This document shows, piece by piece, positions 1 through 7,284 of a stretch of 64,000 nt of DNA (position 1 is the first letter of the stretch; each line of letters opens with the position of its first letter). A program made the position numbers and the translations under genes. The notes under the pieces are model-generated. The model saw only the letters and a program-made list of their open reading frames with translations, was not told the DNA's origin and ran no database searches. The DNA is from ZC4RG30 sp046047615 (GTDB lineage Bacteria; Pseudomonadota; Gammaproteobacteria; Steroidobacterales; Steroidobacteraceae), in contig JBJOHO010000089.1 in the NCBI GenBank assembly GCA_046047615.1, forward strand, positions 62,001 through 126,000. The letters are read 5' to 3'.

Positions 1-661
1 ACAACAGGCGCTCGCCCCATGGTGCGCGACGTGGCGGTGGGCGCCGGCGGATGAGATCCCGGGCTGCGGCCACGGCCGCAGCCATGTCGGGCACCAGGCG
101 ATCGACCAGCCCGATCCGCAAGGCACGCTCCGCACGCAGTGTCTTGCCGGTGAGCATCATGTCCATCGCCGGGCGCACACCGACCACGCGGACCGACCTC
201 ACGGAACCGCCGAAGCCGGGGTGGATACCCAGCAGCACTTCGGGCAGGCCCAGCCCCAATCGACCGTCGTCGATGCCGATGCGGTAGGTGCAGGCCAGAG
301 CCAACTCCAGTCCACCGCCAAGGGCCAGCCCGTTGAGCAGCACGACACTCGGGCAACCCAGGCGCTCGATGCGCGAGAACAGTGCCTGACCGCGGCGGAT
401 CATGACACCCGCCTCATCCACGTCACGCAACTGTGCAAACTCGTTGACATCAGCCCCGACGATGAACCCCTCGGGCTTGCCTGAGCGGATCACCAAGCCC
501 TGGGCGGGGAGGGCACGCACCAACTCGTCCAGCACCTCCCCCAGCGCCTCGAGCACCGCCACACCCAAGGTGTTTGCGGATCGGCCGGGGATGTCCAGCG
601 TCAGTGTCGCGATGCCGCCGGCATCGGTTTCAAGGGTCCAGGGACCTTTCTGGAGGGACAT
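1..661 (-). CDS. FadB/FadJ-type multifunctional fatty-acid oxidation protein, N-terminal enoyl-CoA hydratase part (runs off the window)
   Basis: The visible 220 residues form a crotonase domain. Such domains hydrate trans-2-enoyl-CoA in beta-oxidation and, in FadB/FadJ, precede a 3-hydroxyacyl-CoA dehydrogenase module, which here would lie beyond the window edge. FIVGADVNEF (residues 67-76) supplies the oxyanion region. The two catalytic glutamates are visible as Glu119 in GGGLEL and Glu141 in GLPEV, followed by PGFGGSVR as in FadB. The ATG at 661 has a strong AAGGAG eight bases upstream, and that Shine-Dalgarno overlaps the stop of the phosphodiesterase gene before it, so the two are probably co-transcribed. 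A stand-alone enoyl-CoA hydratase cannot be excluded because the C-terminus is missing. Confidence 0.85.
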   Translation of the reverse strand, partial: MSLQKGPWTLETDAGGIATLTLDIPGRSANTLGVAVLEALGEVLDELVRALPAQGLVIRSGKPEGFIVGADVNEFAQLRDVDEAGVMIRRGQALFSRIERLGCPSVVLLNGLALGGGLELALACTYRIGIDDGRLGLGLPEVLLGIHPGFGGSVRSVRVVGVRPAMDMMLTGKTLRAERALRIGLVDRLVPDMAAAVAAARDLIRRRPPPRRAPWGERLL

Positions 662-666
662 GCCAT

Positions 667-1410
667 TCACTCCTTGCGCAGGACTTCGAAGTCGCACACC
701 AATGGCCGGTGATCGGAATGTCGCACATCCGGCACGCGGAAGTCGCGGACCACGATGTCGTGGCTGACGAGGATGAAGTCCAACTCCGATGCCGGCCGGT
801 CGGAGGGGAAAGTAGGCAGATGTGCGGTATTGGCGCTGTGCAAGCCCGCCGCCTGCTGGAACAGGTACAGCTCCTGCGTTCCCCAGAAGGCGTTGAAGTC
901 CCCTGCGACGATCACCGGCTTGTGGGCTTTGCGGGCCAGTTCGTGGAGGTGTTTGAGCTGGTACTGGCGATGGCGGTAGCGCAGCGACAGATGGACGAGG
1001 AAGATGCAGACCTCGTCCAGTTCGAGTTCGATCACCAGCCGCTTGATGCCGGTCTCGAAGTAGTGGAAACGCTCACCGTGGACGCGGCGCGCAGCGAGGA
1101 ACGCGTTGCCCTGCTTGCGGACGATGGGCAACCTGCGGTTCAGCGCCCGTTCGCCATATTTGCATTCATAGAGGCTGTAATGCCCCAGCGCCGTGCCGAT
1201 GTGCTCCGCCTGGTTCACCATGCCGGTGCGGATCGACCCTGTATCCACCTCCAGCAGGCCTACGACATCCGGATCCTCGTGACGCAGGAAATCCGTGATG
1301 CCCTCAAGCGTCCGGCGCGGACTGCGCAGGTAGCCGGCGCCAGGCACCGGCAGATGGAAGGCCGGCCCGGAACCGGTTGCGTAGCGCATGTTGTAGACAA
1401 CCAGTCTCAC
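667..1410 (-). CDS. Endonuclease/exonuclease/phosphatase (EEP) family protein
   Basis: This 247-residue protein has the EEP-fold signatures of metal-dependent phosphodiesterases: NMRY at residues 7-10, the metal-binding Glu54 in LLEVD, GDFNAF near residue 171 and the terminal SDHRP with catalytic His234. There is no signal peptide, so it should be cytoplasmic. The family includes DNases, sphingomyelinases and lipid or nucleotide phosphatases, and the sequence alone does not identify the substrate. The gene lies five bases upstream of the FadB/FadJ-type gene in the same orientation, and its 5' end faces the TIR-like gene across an 87-base divergent gap. Confidence 0.85.
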   Translation of the reverse strand: MRLVVYNMRYATGSGPAFHLPVPGAGYLRSPRRTLEGITDFLRHEDPDVVGLLEVDTGSIRTGMVNQAEHIGTALGHYSLYECKYGERALNRRLPIVRKQGNAFLAARRVHGERFHYFETGIKRLVIELELDEVCIFLVHLSLRYRHRQYQLKHLHELARKAHKPVIVAGDFNAFWGTQELYLFQQAAGLHSANTAHLPTFPSDRPASELDFILVSHDIVVRDFRVPDVRHSDHRPLVCDFEVLRKE

Positions 1411-1497
1411 ACAAGGGCCTCGTTCACAGTGTTGACGGCAGCTGCTCGGTCAGCCGCCCGGATCGCTCCACGGCTCCCGACACGCTAGCATCTCCAT

Positions 1498-1977
1498 ATG
1501 ACCATGCAAGGAACGATACCGGCGTCGGGACCGGACCCGATCAGACTGTTCATCAGCCACGTCTGGCATGAGGACCATGCCTACCTGCAAGTGCTGGAAC
1601 TGCTGGCCGAGGCGCGCAACCTGCGCTTCGAGAACCTGAGCAAGCCACAGCGCGAAAGCCGGGCGGCGATGCTCGATGGGGGCCGTGAGGAATTGCTGGA
1701 CCAGGTACGGCCGGCGGAACTGGTCATCGTGCTCGCGGCCCAGTACACCGAAGACCCTGTGATGGTGCTGGATATCGTCGAGCATGCGCGGGTGCGCCGC
1801 ATTCCTGTGCTGTTGCTTCCGGCACAGGGTCAGGCGGGCCGGCTGCCGCAGGCGCTCGCGCGACTGGCCACGCAGGTCGGTTCCTGGTCATCCCGGGAAC
1901 TCGCCGACAGCATCCGCCGCCTGGCGCGCGGCGAAAACCCGTCGCAATATGACGTGATCGAATTTACGTTGGACTGA
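1498..1977 (+). CDS. ThsB-like (MTH538/DUF1863) TIR-domain protein
   Basis: The 159-residue product is almost entirely one TIR-like domain: RLFISHVW (residues 16-23), the helix HAYLQVLELL, the strand LVIVLAAQYT (75-84), VLDIVEHA with Glu95, then IPVLLLPA and a terminal helix around LADSIRRLA. This order matches the MTH538 TIR-like family, which includes the Thoeris defence sensor ThsB; ThsB proteins make an NAD-derived signal. No ThsA-like or other obvious effector is adjacent, so a defence role is only possible. A TAGCAT element at 1486-1491 ends six bases before the ATG and there is no Shine-Dalgarno, so the mRNA may be leaderless; a second ATG at 1504 is an alternative start. Confidence 0.7.
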   Translation: MTMQGTIPASGPDPIRLFISHVWHEDHAYLQVLELLAEARNLRFENLSKPQRESRAAMLDGGREELLDQVRPAELVIVLAAQYTEDPVMVLDIVEHARVRRIPVLLLPAQGQAGRLPQALARLATQVGSWSSRELADSIRRLARGENPSQYDVIEFTLD

Positions 1978-1994
1978 AAACGGACAGACCCGGG

Positions 1995-2378
1995 TCAACC
2001 CTCGCCAACCAGCCGCAAGGCCACCACCGGAACGCGCATCGCCACAGCTGGCGGCACCGCAGCTTGGGCTGAGGCGCCGTCGCCCTGCTGGGCGGCCACG
2101 GCGCCCAGCAGGCGCACGACCAGGCCGGCATGCCGGCTGGCGTCTGCCTGGGACATCTTGCGCACCGAAGCGAGGACAGGATTTTCCCTTGGCAAGGGCG
2201 GAACGCTGTGCATCGCGGCACACAACTCCGCAAAACCGGAACGGAAGGGCGCTGGCAGGATCTCGGGAGTCAAACGGCACAGGTAATTCTGGTAGGCAAT
2301 GGCCAAGCGGTCTTTCAAGGTGCCGGGCTGGGTGAGGCACAGTGCCGCGGACTGCACGAGATCAAGGGTGGGGCTCAT
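1995..2378 (-). CDS. Uncharacterised 127-residue protein
   Basis: I do not recognise this protein. It begins MSPTLDLVQSAALCL and has a compact helical first 95 residues containing LKDRLAIAYQNYLCRL and FRSGFAELCAAM, then a low-complexity Ala/Gln/Pro tail. No signal peptide or membrane segment is seen. The ATG at 2378 follows a GCAGG-like ribosome site, and a longer GTG-initiated version from 2453 looks like a non-coding extension. It converges on the TIR-like gene with only 17 bases between stops and lies downstream of the DUF4010 gene, separated by 132 bases in which I see no further gene. Confidence 0.6.
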   Translation of the reverse strand: MSPTLDLVQSAALCLTQPGTLKDRLAIAYQNYLCRLTPEILPAPFRSGFAELCAAMHSVPPLPRENPVLASVRKMSQADASRHAGLVVRLLGAVAAQQGDGASAQAAVPPAVAMRVPVVALRLVGEG

Positions 2379-2510
2379 GGCCAGACCTGCACAGGAACAA
2401 TGACTTCTTGTCAATCCTACTGCCGCACTGCGGCGCACTCGCCTTGAAATCAATCCAGATTGGATCCACTCGAAATGCCCGTTCTTGACAGGCTTCGCAC
2501 TCTGCCAGTC

Positions 2511-3752
2511 TCAGTTCGATATCCAGACCACGCCGCCGGCAACAGCGGTCGCGCCGCCCAGTCCGACGAACAGTCCTGCCGCATAAGCCCGTGTACCCGT
2601 CACCCACGCCACCAATGTCTTGGCCACGGTGGTCGCCACCAGCAGACCGACCAAACCCCATAAGGCCCACTGCACTCCCAGCAAGCCATGGGCGTGCAGC
2701 TCGGCGAGGGTAACCGTCGCAGCATGGATTTCGGCCAGGGCCACCAGGAACGCCGCCAGCAGCACGCCTTCTGGACCCACGCCCGCCTGCAGCCACGCAG
2801 ACAGCAGCAGCAGTCCAGCCATCACGCCCGCCAGAAGCACGGCGTTGCCGAGACGGAAAGCGCGTGCCGTGCGATCGACGATGCCCTCTGCAGAAGCAGG
2901 GACCGGCCGCAGACCCGGCAGGCTGAACACCAGCAACCAGAGCGCCGCAGCGGACAAGGGTGCGATGGAAGTCCTGAACAGGGCAGGGGAAACCACGCCC
3001 ACCACGCCGGCCAACAAACCCAGCGACGCCAGGTTGGCGAGCAAGGCCCCGGCCAGCGCATGTCGCCACTGCGCGGGCTGTGCCGTGGAGCGTTGCCCGA
3101 ACCCTGCCACCGCCGCGGTTGACGAGGCAAATCCTGCAAGGAAACCCGCAACTGCATAGCCCCAGCGCGGTCCGATGGCACGCAGTGCGGCATGTCCGGC
3201 CATGCCCACGGCGAGCACCAGCACGACGAGCCGCCAGATCGACGACGGCACGAGGGCGCCGAAAGGATCGATCGCCACGGTCGGCAGCCAAGGCAGCACC
3301 ACCAGCGCCGCTCCGGCCAACAACAGCGCGTCCTGGATCTCGCGTTCGGTGAGGACCTCGCGCACGAAGCGGCGCACCGGTTGTTTGGCCCAAAGCAGGG
3401 CGGCGACGATCACCGCGACAGCTGCAGCCTGCAATGCGTCGACATGCGCCAGCGCCGCCAGGACAGTCGTCGCGAGCAGTGCTGCCTCTCCCGTCAACCC
3501 GGGGTCCTGTTCTGCCGTTTTCCAATACGAGACGCCGAGCAGGAGCCCGATGATGCCCATGGCCGCAAGCAGCGCCGACGGCCCCAGCCGGGCGGCGACC
3601 ACAGCCACCAGCGCCACGACGGCATGTGTGCGGACGCCGGAGACGCTCACACGGGATGGATCATGAAGCCGCTCCCGGACGGCCCCGATCATCAGGCCAA
3701 TGCCCAGGGCCGTCAGAAGATCGGTGCTGCCAGCAAGGATCGACGGGGTCAT
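2511..3752 (-). CDS. DUF4010 / MgtC-SapB-like integral membrane protein
   Basis: The 413-residue product is a polytopic inner-membrane protein with roughly twelve hydrophobic segments. The N-terminus resembles the MgtC/SapB domain (LGIGLMIGAVRER, with the following RTHAVVALV), and the rest matches the DUF4010 arrangement, including GFLAGFASSTAAVAGFG around residue 205 and a Gly-rich final helix. The physiological role of DUF4010 proteins is unknown and I do not assign a substrate. Its start at 3752 faces the DUF1330 gene at 3776, so the two share a very short divergent promoter region of 23 bases. Confidence 0.8.
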   Translation of the reverse strand: MTPSILAGSTDLLTALGIGLMIGAVRERLHDPSRVSVSGVRTHAVVALVAVVAARLGPSALLAAMGIIGLLLGVSYWKTAEQDPGLTGEAALLATTVLAALAHVDALQAAAVAVIVAALLWAKQPVRRFVREVLTEREIQDALLLAGAALVVLPWLPTVAIDPFGALVPSSIWRLVVLVLAVGMAGHAALRAIGPRWGYAVAGFLAGFASSTAAVAGFGQRSTAQPAQWRHALAGALLANLASLGLLAGVVGVVSPALFRTSIAPLSAAALWLLVFSLPGLRPVPASAEGIVDRTARAFRLGNAVLLAGVMAGLLLLSAWLQAGVGPEGVLLAAFLVALAEIHAATVTLAELHAHGLLGVQWALWGLVGLLVATTVAKTLVAWVTGTRAYAAGLFVGLGGATAVAGGVVWISN

Positions 3753-3775
3753 GCGTGCAGACTACCATCGCAGCC

Positions 3776-4063
3776 ATGACGCTCTACGTGATTGCGCAGA
3801 TCGACGTCCACGACGACGACGCCTACGAAGCCTACCGGCGCGCCGTGCCCGCCATCATCCAAGCCTTCGGTGGCCGTTACCTTGCCAGGGGTGGCCGGAC
3901 GGAGGCCCTTGAGGGCCCGGCGACACCCGGGCGGACCGTGATCCTGGCCTTTCCCGACGAAGACGCCTATCGACGGTTTTTCGGATCCGCCCAATATGCG
4001 CCCTACAAGGCGCTGAGGAACCGGGTCGCCGAGTCGCGCGTGTTCACCGTGCAGGGTCTCTAG
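3776..4063 (+). CDS. DUF1330 family protein
   Basis: This 95-residue protein matches the small ferredoxin-like DUF1330 family: it starts MTLYVIAQIDVHD, contains YRRAVPAIIQAFGGRYL and ends with a segment around AYRRFFGSAQYAPYKALR. Members are dimeric cytoplasmic proteins of unknown biochemical function. The ATG at 3776 is chosen because the family begins at this motif; a longer in-frame version from 3626 would overlap the divergent DUF4010 gene. A TACCAT element at 3763-3768 lies seven bases before the ATG with no Shine-Dalgarno, suggesting a leaderless transcript. The dif site starts 23 bases after its stop codon. Confidence 0.85.
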   Translation: MTLYVIAQIDVHDDDAYEAYRRAVPAIIQAFGGRYLARGGRTEALEGPATPGRTVILAFPDEDAYRRFFGSAQYAPYKALRNRVAESRVFTVQGL

Positions 4064-4086
4064 CCGGACCAGATCGGCCCTCTATT

Positions 4087-4114
4087 ACTTCGCATAATGT
4101 ATATTATGTTTAAT
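4087..4114 (+). other. dif: Chromosome dimer resolution site dif (XerCD recombination site)
   Basis: The 28 bases read as an 11-bp XerC arm (ACTTCGCATAA), a 6-bp central region (TGTATA) and an 11-bp XerD arm (TTATGTTTAAT). From memory this agrees with Escherichia coli dif at 24 of 28 positions, including an unbroken run of 20. XerC and XerD resolve chromosome dimers here, activated by FtsK. KOPS-like GGGNAGGG octamers point toward the site from both flanks: 506-513 and 2981-2988 on the plus strand, and 6604-6611, 7868-7875, 7947-7954, 8003-8010 and 8512-8519 on the minus strand. The site sits in an AT-rich pocket within GC-rich DNA, in the 123 bases between two genes. Confidence 0.93.
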
Positions 4115-4123
4115 TATTGATCC

Positions 4124-4155
4124 GGAATAAGCCGCCAGCCCTGAAGCCTGGCGGC
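4124..4155 (-). terminator. Probable intrinsic terminator of the dienelactone hydrolase-like gene
   Basis: GCCGCCAG (4131-4138) and CTGGCGGC (4148-4155) form a perfect 8-bp stem with a 9-base loop. On the minus strand the stem is followed by TTATTCC, a modest T-rich tail. A second GC-rich hairpin at 4159-4177 lies between it and the stop codon of the gene. The T tract is short, so termination may be partial. Its position shields dif from transcription arriving from the right. Confidence 0.55.
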
Positions 4156-4186
4156 CCTGCGGGCCTTGAGGGCCCGCGGCGGTTGA

Positions 4187-5062
4187 TCAGGCCAGTGCGC
4201 CCTTGAACAACGCCAACAGGCGTGCCCAGGCTTTTTCAGCGGCCTCGGCGTTGTAGGCTGCACTGCCGGGCGGACACCAGCCGTGCATCGCACCCTTGTA
4301 GACCTCGATCTCAGCGGCGAGCTTGTTCTCGTCGTAGGTCTTGCGCAGGACGTTCTTGACCTCGGGTTCCTTCTGGTCGTCGTTGTCCGCAATGGCGAAC
4401 AGGAACGCCGCCTTCATCTGTGGCACCAGCAAATGCGGGCTGTCCGGCTTGTCCGTGACCAGGCCACCGCCATGGAACGAAGCGCCGGCGCCAACGCGCG
4501 CCGGCACGGCCGCTGCCGTGCGCATGACGATCGGGCCGCCCATGCAGTAGCCGGTGGTCCCGATCTTGCGCTTGCCGTCCACGGCCGGCTGCTGATCCAG
4601 CCAGGCGATGAAGGCCTTGGCATCGGTCATCTGGGTCTGGGCGTTCAACGAGCCCATTTGCGACATCAGCATCTGCCGCGTGGCCGGATCGCCGAAATTG
4701 GCATTTTCGGGGGACGTCGGCGCCTTCTGCAGGCGATAGAACGGATTGACCGTGAGCACCGCGTAGCCGGATTCGGCGAGGCGCTTGCCCATCTGCCGGA
4801 AGGCCGGCCGCAGGCCGAAGATGTCGGGCCAGACAATGACCGCGGCATGCGCACCCTTCACGGGATGCACCCAATGTGCATCGCAGGTCCCGTCAGGGGT
4901 GCGGATGCTGACCTCGGACTCGGTGACTTCCGCGGCGTTGGCCACGGCAGGCAGGGCGCCCAGCAGGCCCGCCCCCAATGACAGTGCGCCGAACTGCCGG
5001 CGCGACATGGCGTTCTTCAGGTCGTATTGCGCAAATGCGTCGAAATCGTCTTTGTCACACAT
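4187..5062 (-). CDS. Tat-exported dienelactone hydrolase family protein
   Basis: The 291-residue product has a twin-arginine signal (SRRQFGALSLGAGLLG, residues 20-35) ending near ANAAEV, then an alpha/beta-hydrolase domain of the dienelactone hydrolase family. Visible catalytic elements are the nucleophile Cys173 in GTTGYCMGG, acidic residues in ADNDD (226-229) and His260 in AMHGWCPPG. Family members hydrolyse dienelactones or other esters in aromatic degradation; the exact substrate is unknown. The ATG at 5062 is preferred over an upstream GTG-type start at 5095 because GGGGGGAA lies eight bases before it. The Tat-dependent gene before it ends 36 bases upstream, so they probably form an operon. 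Confidence 0.85.
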   Translation of the reverse strand: MCDKDDFDAFAQYDLKNAMSRRQFGALSLGAGLLGALPAVANAAEVTESEVSIRTPDGTCDAHWVHPVKGAHAAVIVWPDIFGLRPAFRQMGKRLAESGYAVLTVNPFYRLQKAPTSPENANFGDPATRQMLMSQMGSLNAQTQMTDAKAFIAWLDQQPAVDGKRKIGTTGYCMGGPIVMRTAAAVPARVGAGASFHGGGLVTDKPDSPHLLVPQMKAAFLFAIADNDDQKEPEVKNVLRKTYDENKLAAEIEVYKGAMHGWCPPGSAAYNAEAAEKAWARLLALFKGALA

Positions 5063-5098
5063 TGGTCTGGTTCCCCCCGTGTTGATGGATGCCAAGGA

Positions 5099-5512
5099 TC
5101 AGGCGATGGCCCAGGTGAAGTGCCCCTGCTCCGCATCAAGCACCTCGTGCTGCGGATAGCGCCGGGATCCGGCGGCCAGTCCACGCAGGATCACGTAGTC
5201 AGACCAGCGGGTGAGCCCGAGAAGGCGTGTGGACGGATCGGCGAGCAGCGCGCCGAGTTCGGCAGACCGCCACAGGCGCACAGGATCGCCGACCAACGGG
5301 ATGACGCGCACCCCACGTGCCGCAAATCGTGCCGTGACTTCCGGATCCAGCGCGATGCGCGGATCGTGCAGCACGACTGTCGCCGTGGCCGACCAGTCAC
5401 GGGCGGCAGGACCCAACGGACTGGCAATGGCGGGCAAGGCTGCTGCGAGCCCACCCAGCCCACCCGCACCCTTCAGAAAGCCGCGCCGACTGGTTGCGAG
5501 GTGCCTGTCCAT
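5099..5512 (-). CDS. Tat-signal small exported protein, function unknown
   Basis: This 137-residue protein starts with a twin-arginine signal, ATSRRGFLKGAGG (residues 6-18), followed by a hydrophobic stretch and a probable cleavage near residue 32. The mature part contains VVLHDPRI, GVRVIPLVGDPVRLW and LLGLTRWSDYVILRGLA. I recognise the pattern (a GD..RLW element followed by a GLTR element) from uncharacterised Tat proteins of gammaproteobacteria, but no function is known to me. It heads a likely two-gene unit with the dienelactone hydrolase-like gene. Upstream, 122 bases separate it from the divergent secreted protein at 5635. Confidence 0.7.
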   Translation of the reverse strand: MDRHLATSRRGFLKGAGGLGGLAAALPAIASPLGPAARDWSATATVVLHDPRIALDPEVTARFAARGVRVIPLVGDPVRLWRSAELGALLADPSTRLLGLTRWSDYVILRGLAAGSRRYPQHEVLDAEQGHFTWAIA

Positions 5513-5634
5513 CTGATGCTCCGTGGTGAAAGGGCAAAATTCCCACTGTTCCCGCGTGTATGCAAGCCCCCACGACGGGGACTGTCAGGCGCCGCAGTGC
5601 TAGCATCGCAACCACCTGCCCAGTTGCCCTGGAT

Positions 5635-6636
5635 ATGACCATGCTACCCAAGCCCCTGCAGATGCTTGCCTTGGCCACTGCCCTGCTCCTGTCCGGCAGC
5701 ATGGCCACAGCCGCCGGCGCCGACACCGACTGGAACCCGGACCCGCGCGCCAACGCAGCCCCCGCCGCCCTCGACCGGGCGGGCCTTTACAAGCTCCTCG
5801 ACAGCTATCTGGCCGCCCTGAAGGCACGCGATCCGTCGCGTGTCGCCTGGGCACCACGCGTGCGGAACACCGAGAACAACGTGGCCCTCATGGTCGGCGA
5901 CGGTCTGTGGGGCACGATCACCGGTCTGGGTCCCTACGACCTGCGCTTTGCCGATCCGGTCACCGGCCAGGTCGCGGTATTCACCACGGTGACCGAGACT
6001 GGCGAGACCTCGGGAACGACGATCCGCCTCAAGGTCGAAGGGGGGCGCATCGCCGAGGCCGAGACGCTCGTGGTGCGCCAGAGCGACTCGGGCATCAAGT
6101 TCGTCGGCCAGAAATTCGAGCACAAGCCGGTGATGAACGAGATCCTGCCGCCGGCACAGCGGCTGCCGCGGGCGCGGATGATCTCGCTGGCCGATGGCTA
6201 TTTCGACACCCTCCAGCTGAACGACGGCACGCTGTTCACGCGATTCCACAAGAACTGTGCACGCGTCGAGAACGGCGTACAGACCACGAACAATCCGGAC
6301 TTCGCGGTGGTGCCGGTGTCGCGCCTGGGCTGCGAAGAGCAGTTCCGCATGGGCAACTACCGCTACGACGACCGGCTCCGCGCCAGGCGCTTCCCGCTGG
6401 TGGACGAGGAACGCGGCATTGTCCTGGCCGCAGGGTTCATCGACCATGCGGGCCGCCTCGTCGAATACCCGCTGACGGATGGCACGGTCGTCAAGTCACC
6501 GCTGAACCGGCCGCACAGCTTCTATCTCTTCGAGGCCTTCAAGCTGAAGGATGGGGCCATCGAGCAGATCGAAGCCAACTTCATCACCGTGCCCTACAAC
6601 ATGCCCTCCCCCTGGGATGATTGGGCCGGCCGTTGA
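5635..6636 (+). CDS. Secreted SnoaL/NTF2-like protein, uncharacterised
   Basis: The 333-residue product has a Sec-type signal peptide (LALATALLLSGSMATAAG). The following part resembles a nuclear-transport-factor-2/SnoaL-like fold (LDRAGLYKLLDSYLAALKARD, then VFTTVTETG). The second half, containing FHKNCARVENG, LGCEEQF and GYFDTLQLNDG, is unfamiliar but looks like a conserved secreted domain with two cysteines. The ATG at 5635 follows an extended -10-like TGCTAGCAT ending at 5606; ATG 5641 is an alternative start and no clear Shine-Dalgarno is present. Its stop overlaps the start of the DsbA-like gene by one base, so the two are translationally coupled. The function is unknown. Confidence 0.75.
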   Translation: MTMLPKPLQMLALATALLLSGSMATAAGADTDWNPDPRANAAPAALDRAGLYKLLDSYLAALKARDPSRVAWAPRVRNTENNVALMVGDGLWGTITGLGPYDLRFADPVTGQVAVFTTVTETGETSGTTIRLKVEGGRIAEAETLVVRQSDSGIKFVGQKFEHKPVMNEILPPAQRLPRARMISLADGYFDTLQLNDGTLFTRFHKNCARVENGVQTTNNPDFAVVPVSRLGCEEQFRMGNYRYDDRLRARRFPLVDEERGIVLAAGFIDHAGRLVEYPLTDGTVVKSPLNRPHSFYLFEAFKLKDGAIEQIEANFITVPYNMPSPWDDWAGR

Positions 6637-7271
6637 TGCCACGGCTGCACTATTTCTACGACCCGCAGTGCGGCTGGTGTTACGGCGTCGCGCCGCTGAT
6701 CGCGGCGGCAGCCACCTATCCCGGCCTGCAACTGGTCCTGCAACCGGGCTGCCTGTGGCCGCGTCCGACCTTGCTGCCCGCTGACGTCCGCGATCAGATC
6801 CGGCGCTACGACGCCCACGTCGCGCGGTTGAGCGGGCAAGCGTACGGCGAGGCCTACCTGCAGGGCCTGCTGCGCAGCGACGAAATGCTGCTGCACTCTG
6901 CCCCCACGGTCACGGCGGTGCTCGCCGCCGGCGAACAGGCGGCAGGCGCAGACCTCGGCATGCTGCGCGCGCAGCAGACCGGGCACTACGTGCGCGGCCT
7001 GCGGGTGGCCGATCCGGCTGTCCAGGTGACGCTGGCTGAAGAACTTGGACTCGACGTGCCGCTGTTCCGCGAGCGCTTGAAGTCACTCGATCCACGTCCG
7101 GCTTTTGCACGCGCGCAGTCGCTGATGCGCGAACTGGGTGTACAGGGTTTTCCTGCCTGTTTCCTCGAACAGCGGGGCCGTTACACGGCGGTGCCGCCCC
7201 AAGACTGGTTCGGCAACCCCAGTGGTTATCTCGGCGCCCTGCAGGGAACCCTGTCGGAATCCATGCACTGA
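6636..7271 (+). CDS. DsbA/FrnE-like thioredoxin-fold oxidoreductase
   Basis: The 211-residue protein begins with a thioredoxin-fold strand and the redox motif CGWC (Cys12, Cys15). A helical insertion follows and a cis-Pro element, GVQGFPACFLEQ, lies near residue 170, which is the arrangement of the DsbA family. No signal peptide is present, so it is likely cytoplasmic, as in the FrnE/2-hydroxychromene-carboxylate-isomerase branch. The ATG overlaps the preceding stop in a TGATG arrangement. It is followed after 13 bases by an MFS transporter, and the three genes probably form one operon. The substrate is unknown. Confidence 0.85.
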   Translation: MPRLHYFYDPQCGWCYGVAPLIAAAATYPGLQLVLQPGCLWPRPTLLPADVRDQIRRYDAHVARLSGQAYGEAYLQGLLRSDEMLLHSAPTVTAVLAAGEQAAGADLGMLRAQQTGHYVRGLRVADPAVQVTLAEELGLDVPLFRERLKSLDPRPAFARAQSLMRELGVQGFPACFLEQRGRYTAVPPQDWFGNPSGYLGALQGTLSESMH

Positions 7272-7284
7272 GACACGGCAGGCA

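Noticed and set aside
2362..3525. 387-codon minus-strand frame overlapping the DUF4010 gene
   Set aside because: The overlapping frame encodes a coherent polytopic membrane protein, whereas this one is an Arg/Gly/Ala-rich shadow.
4084..4117. Resemblance to a loxP site in the AT-rich stretch
   Set aside because: The arms and the TGTATA centre fit a chromosomal XerCD dif site far better, and there is no phage-like or engineered sequence nearby.
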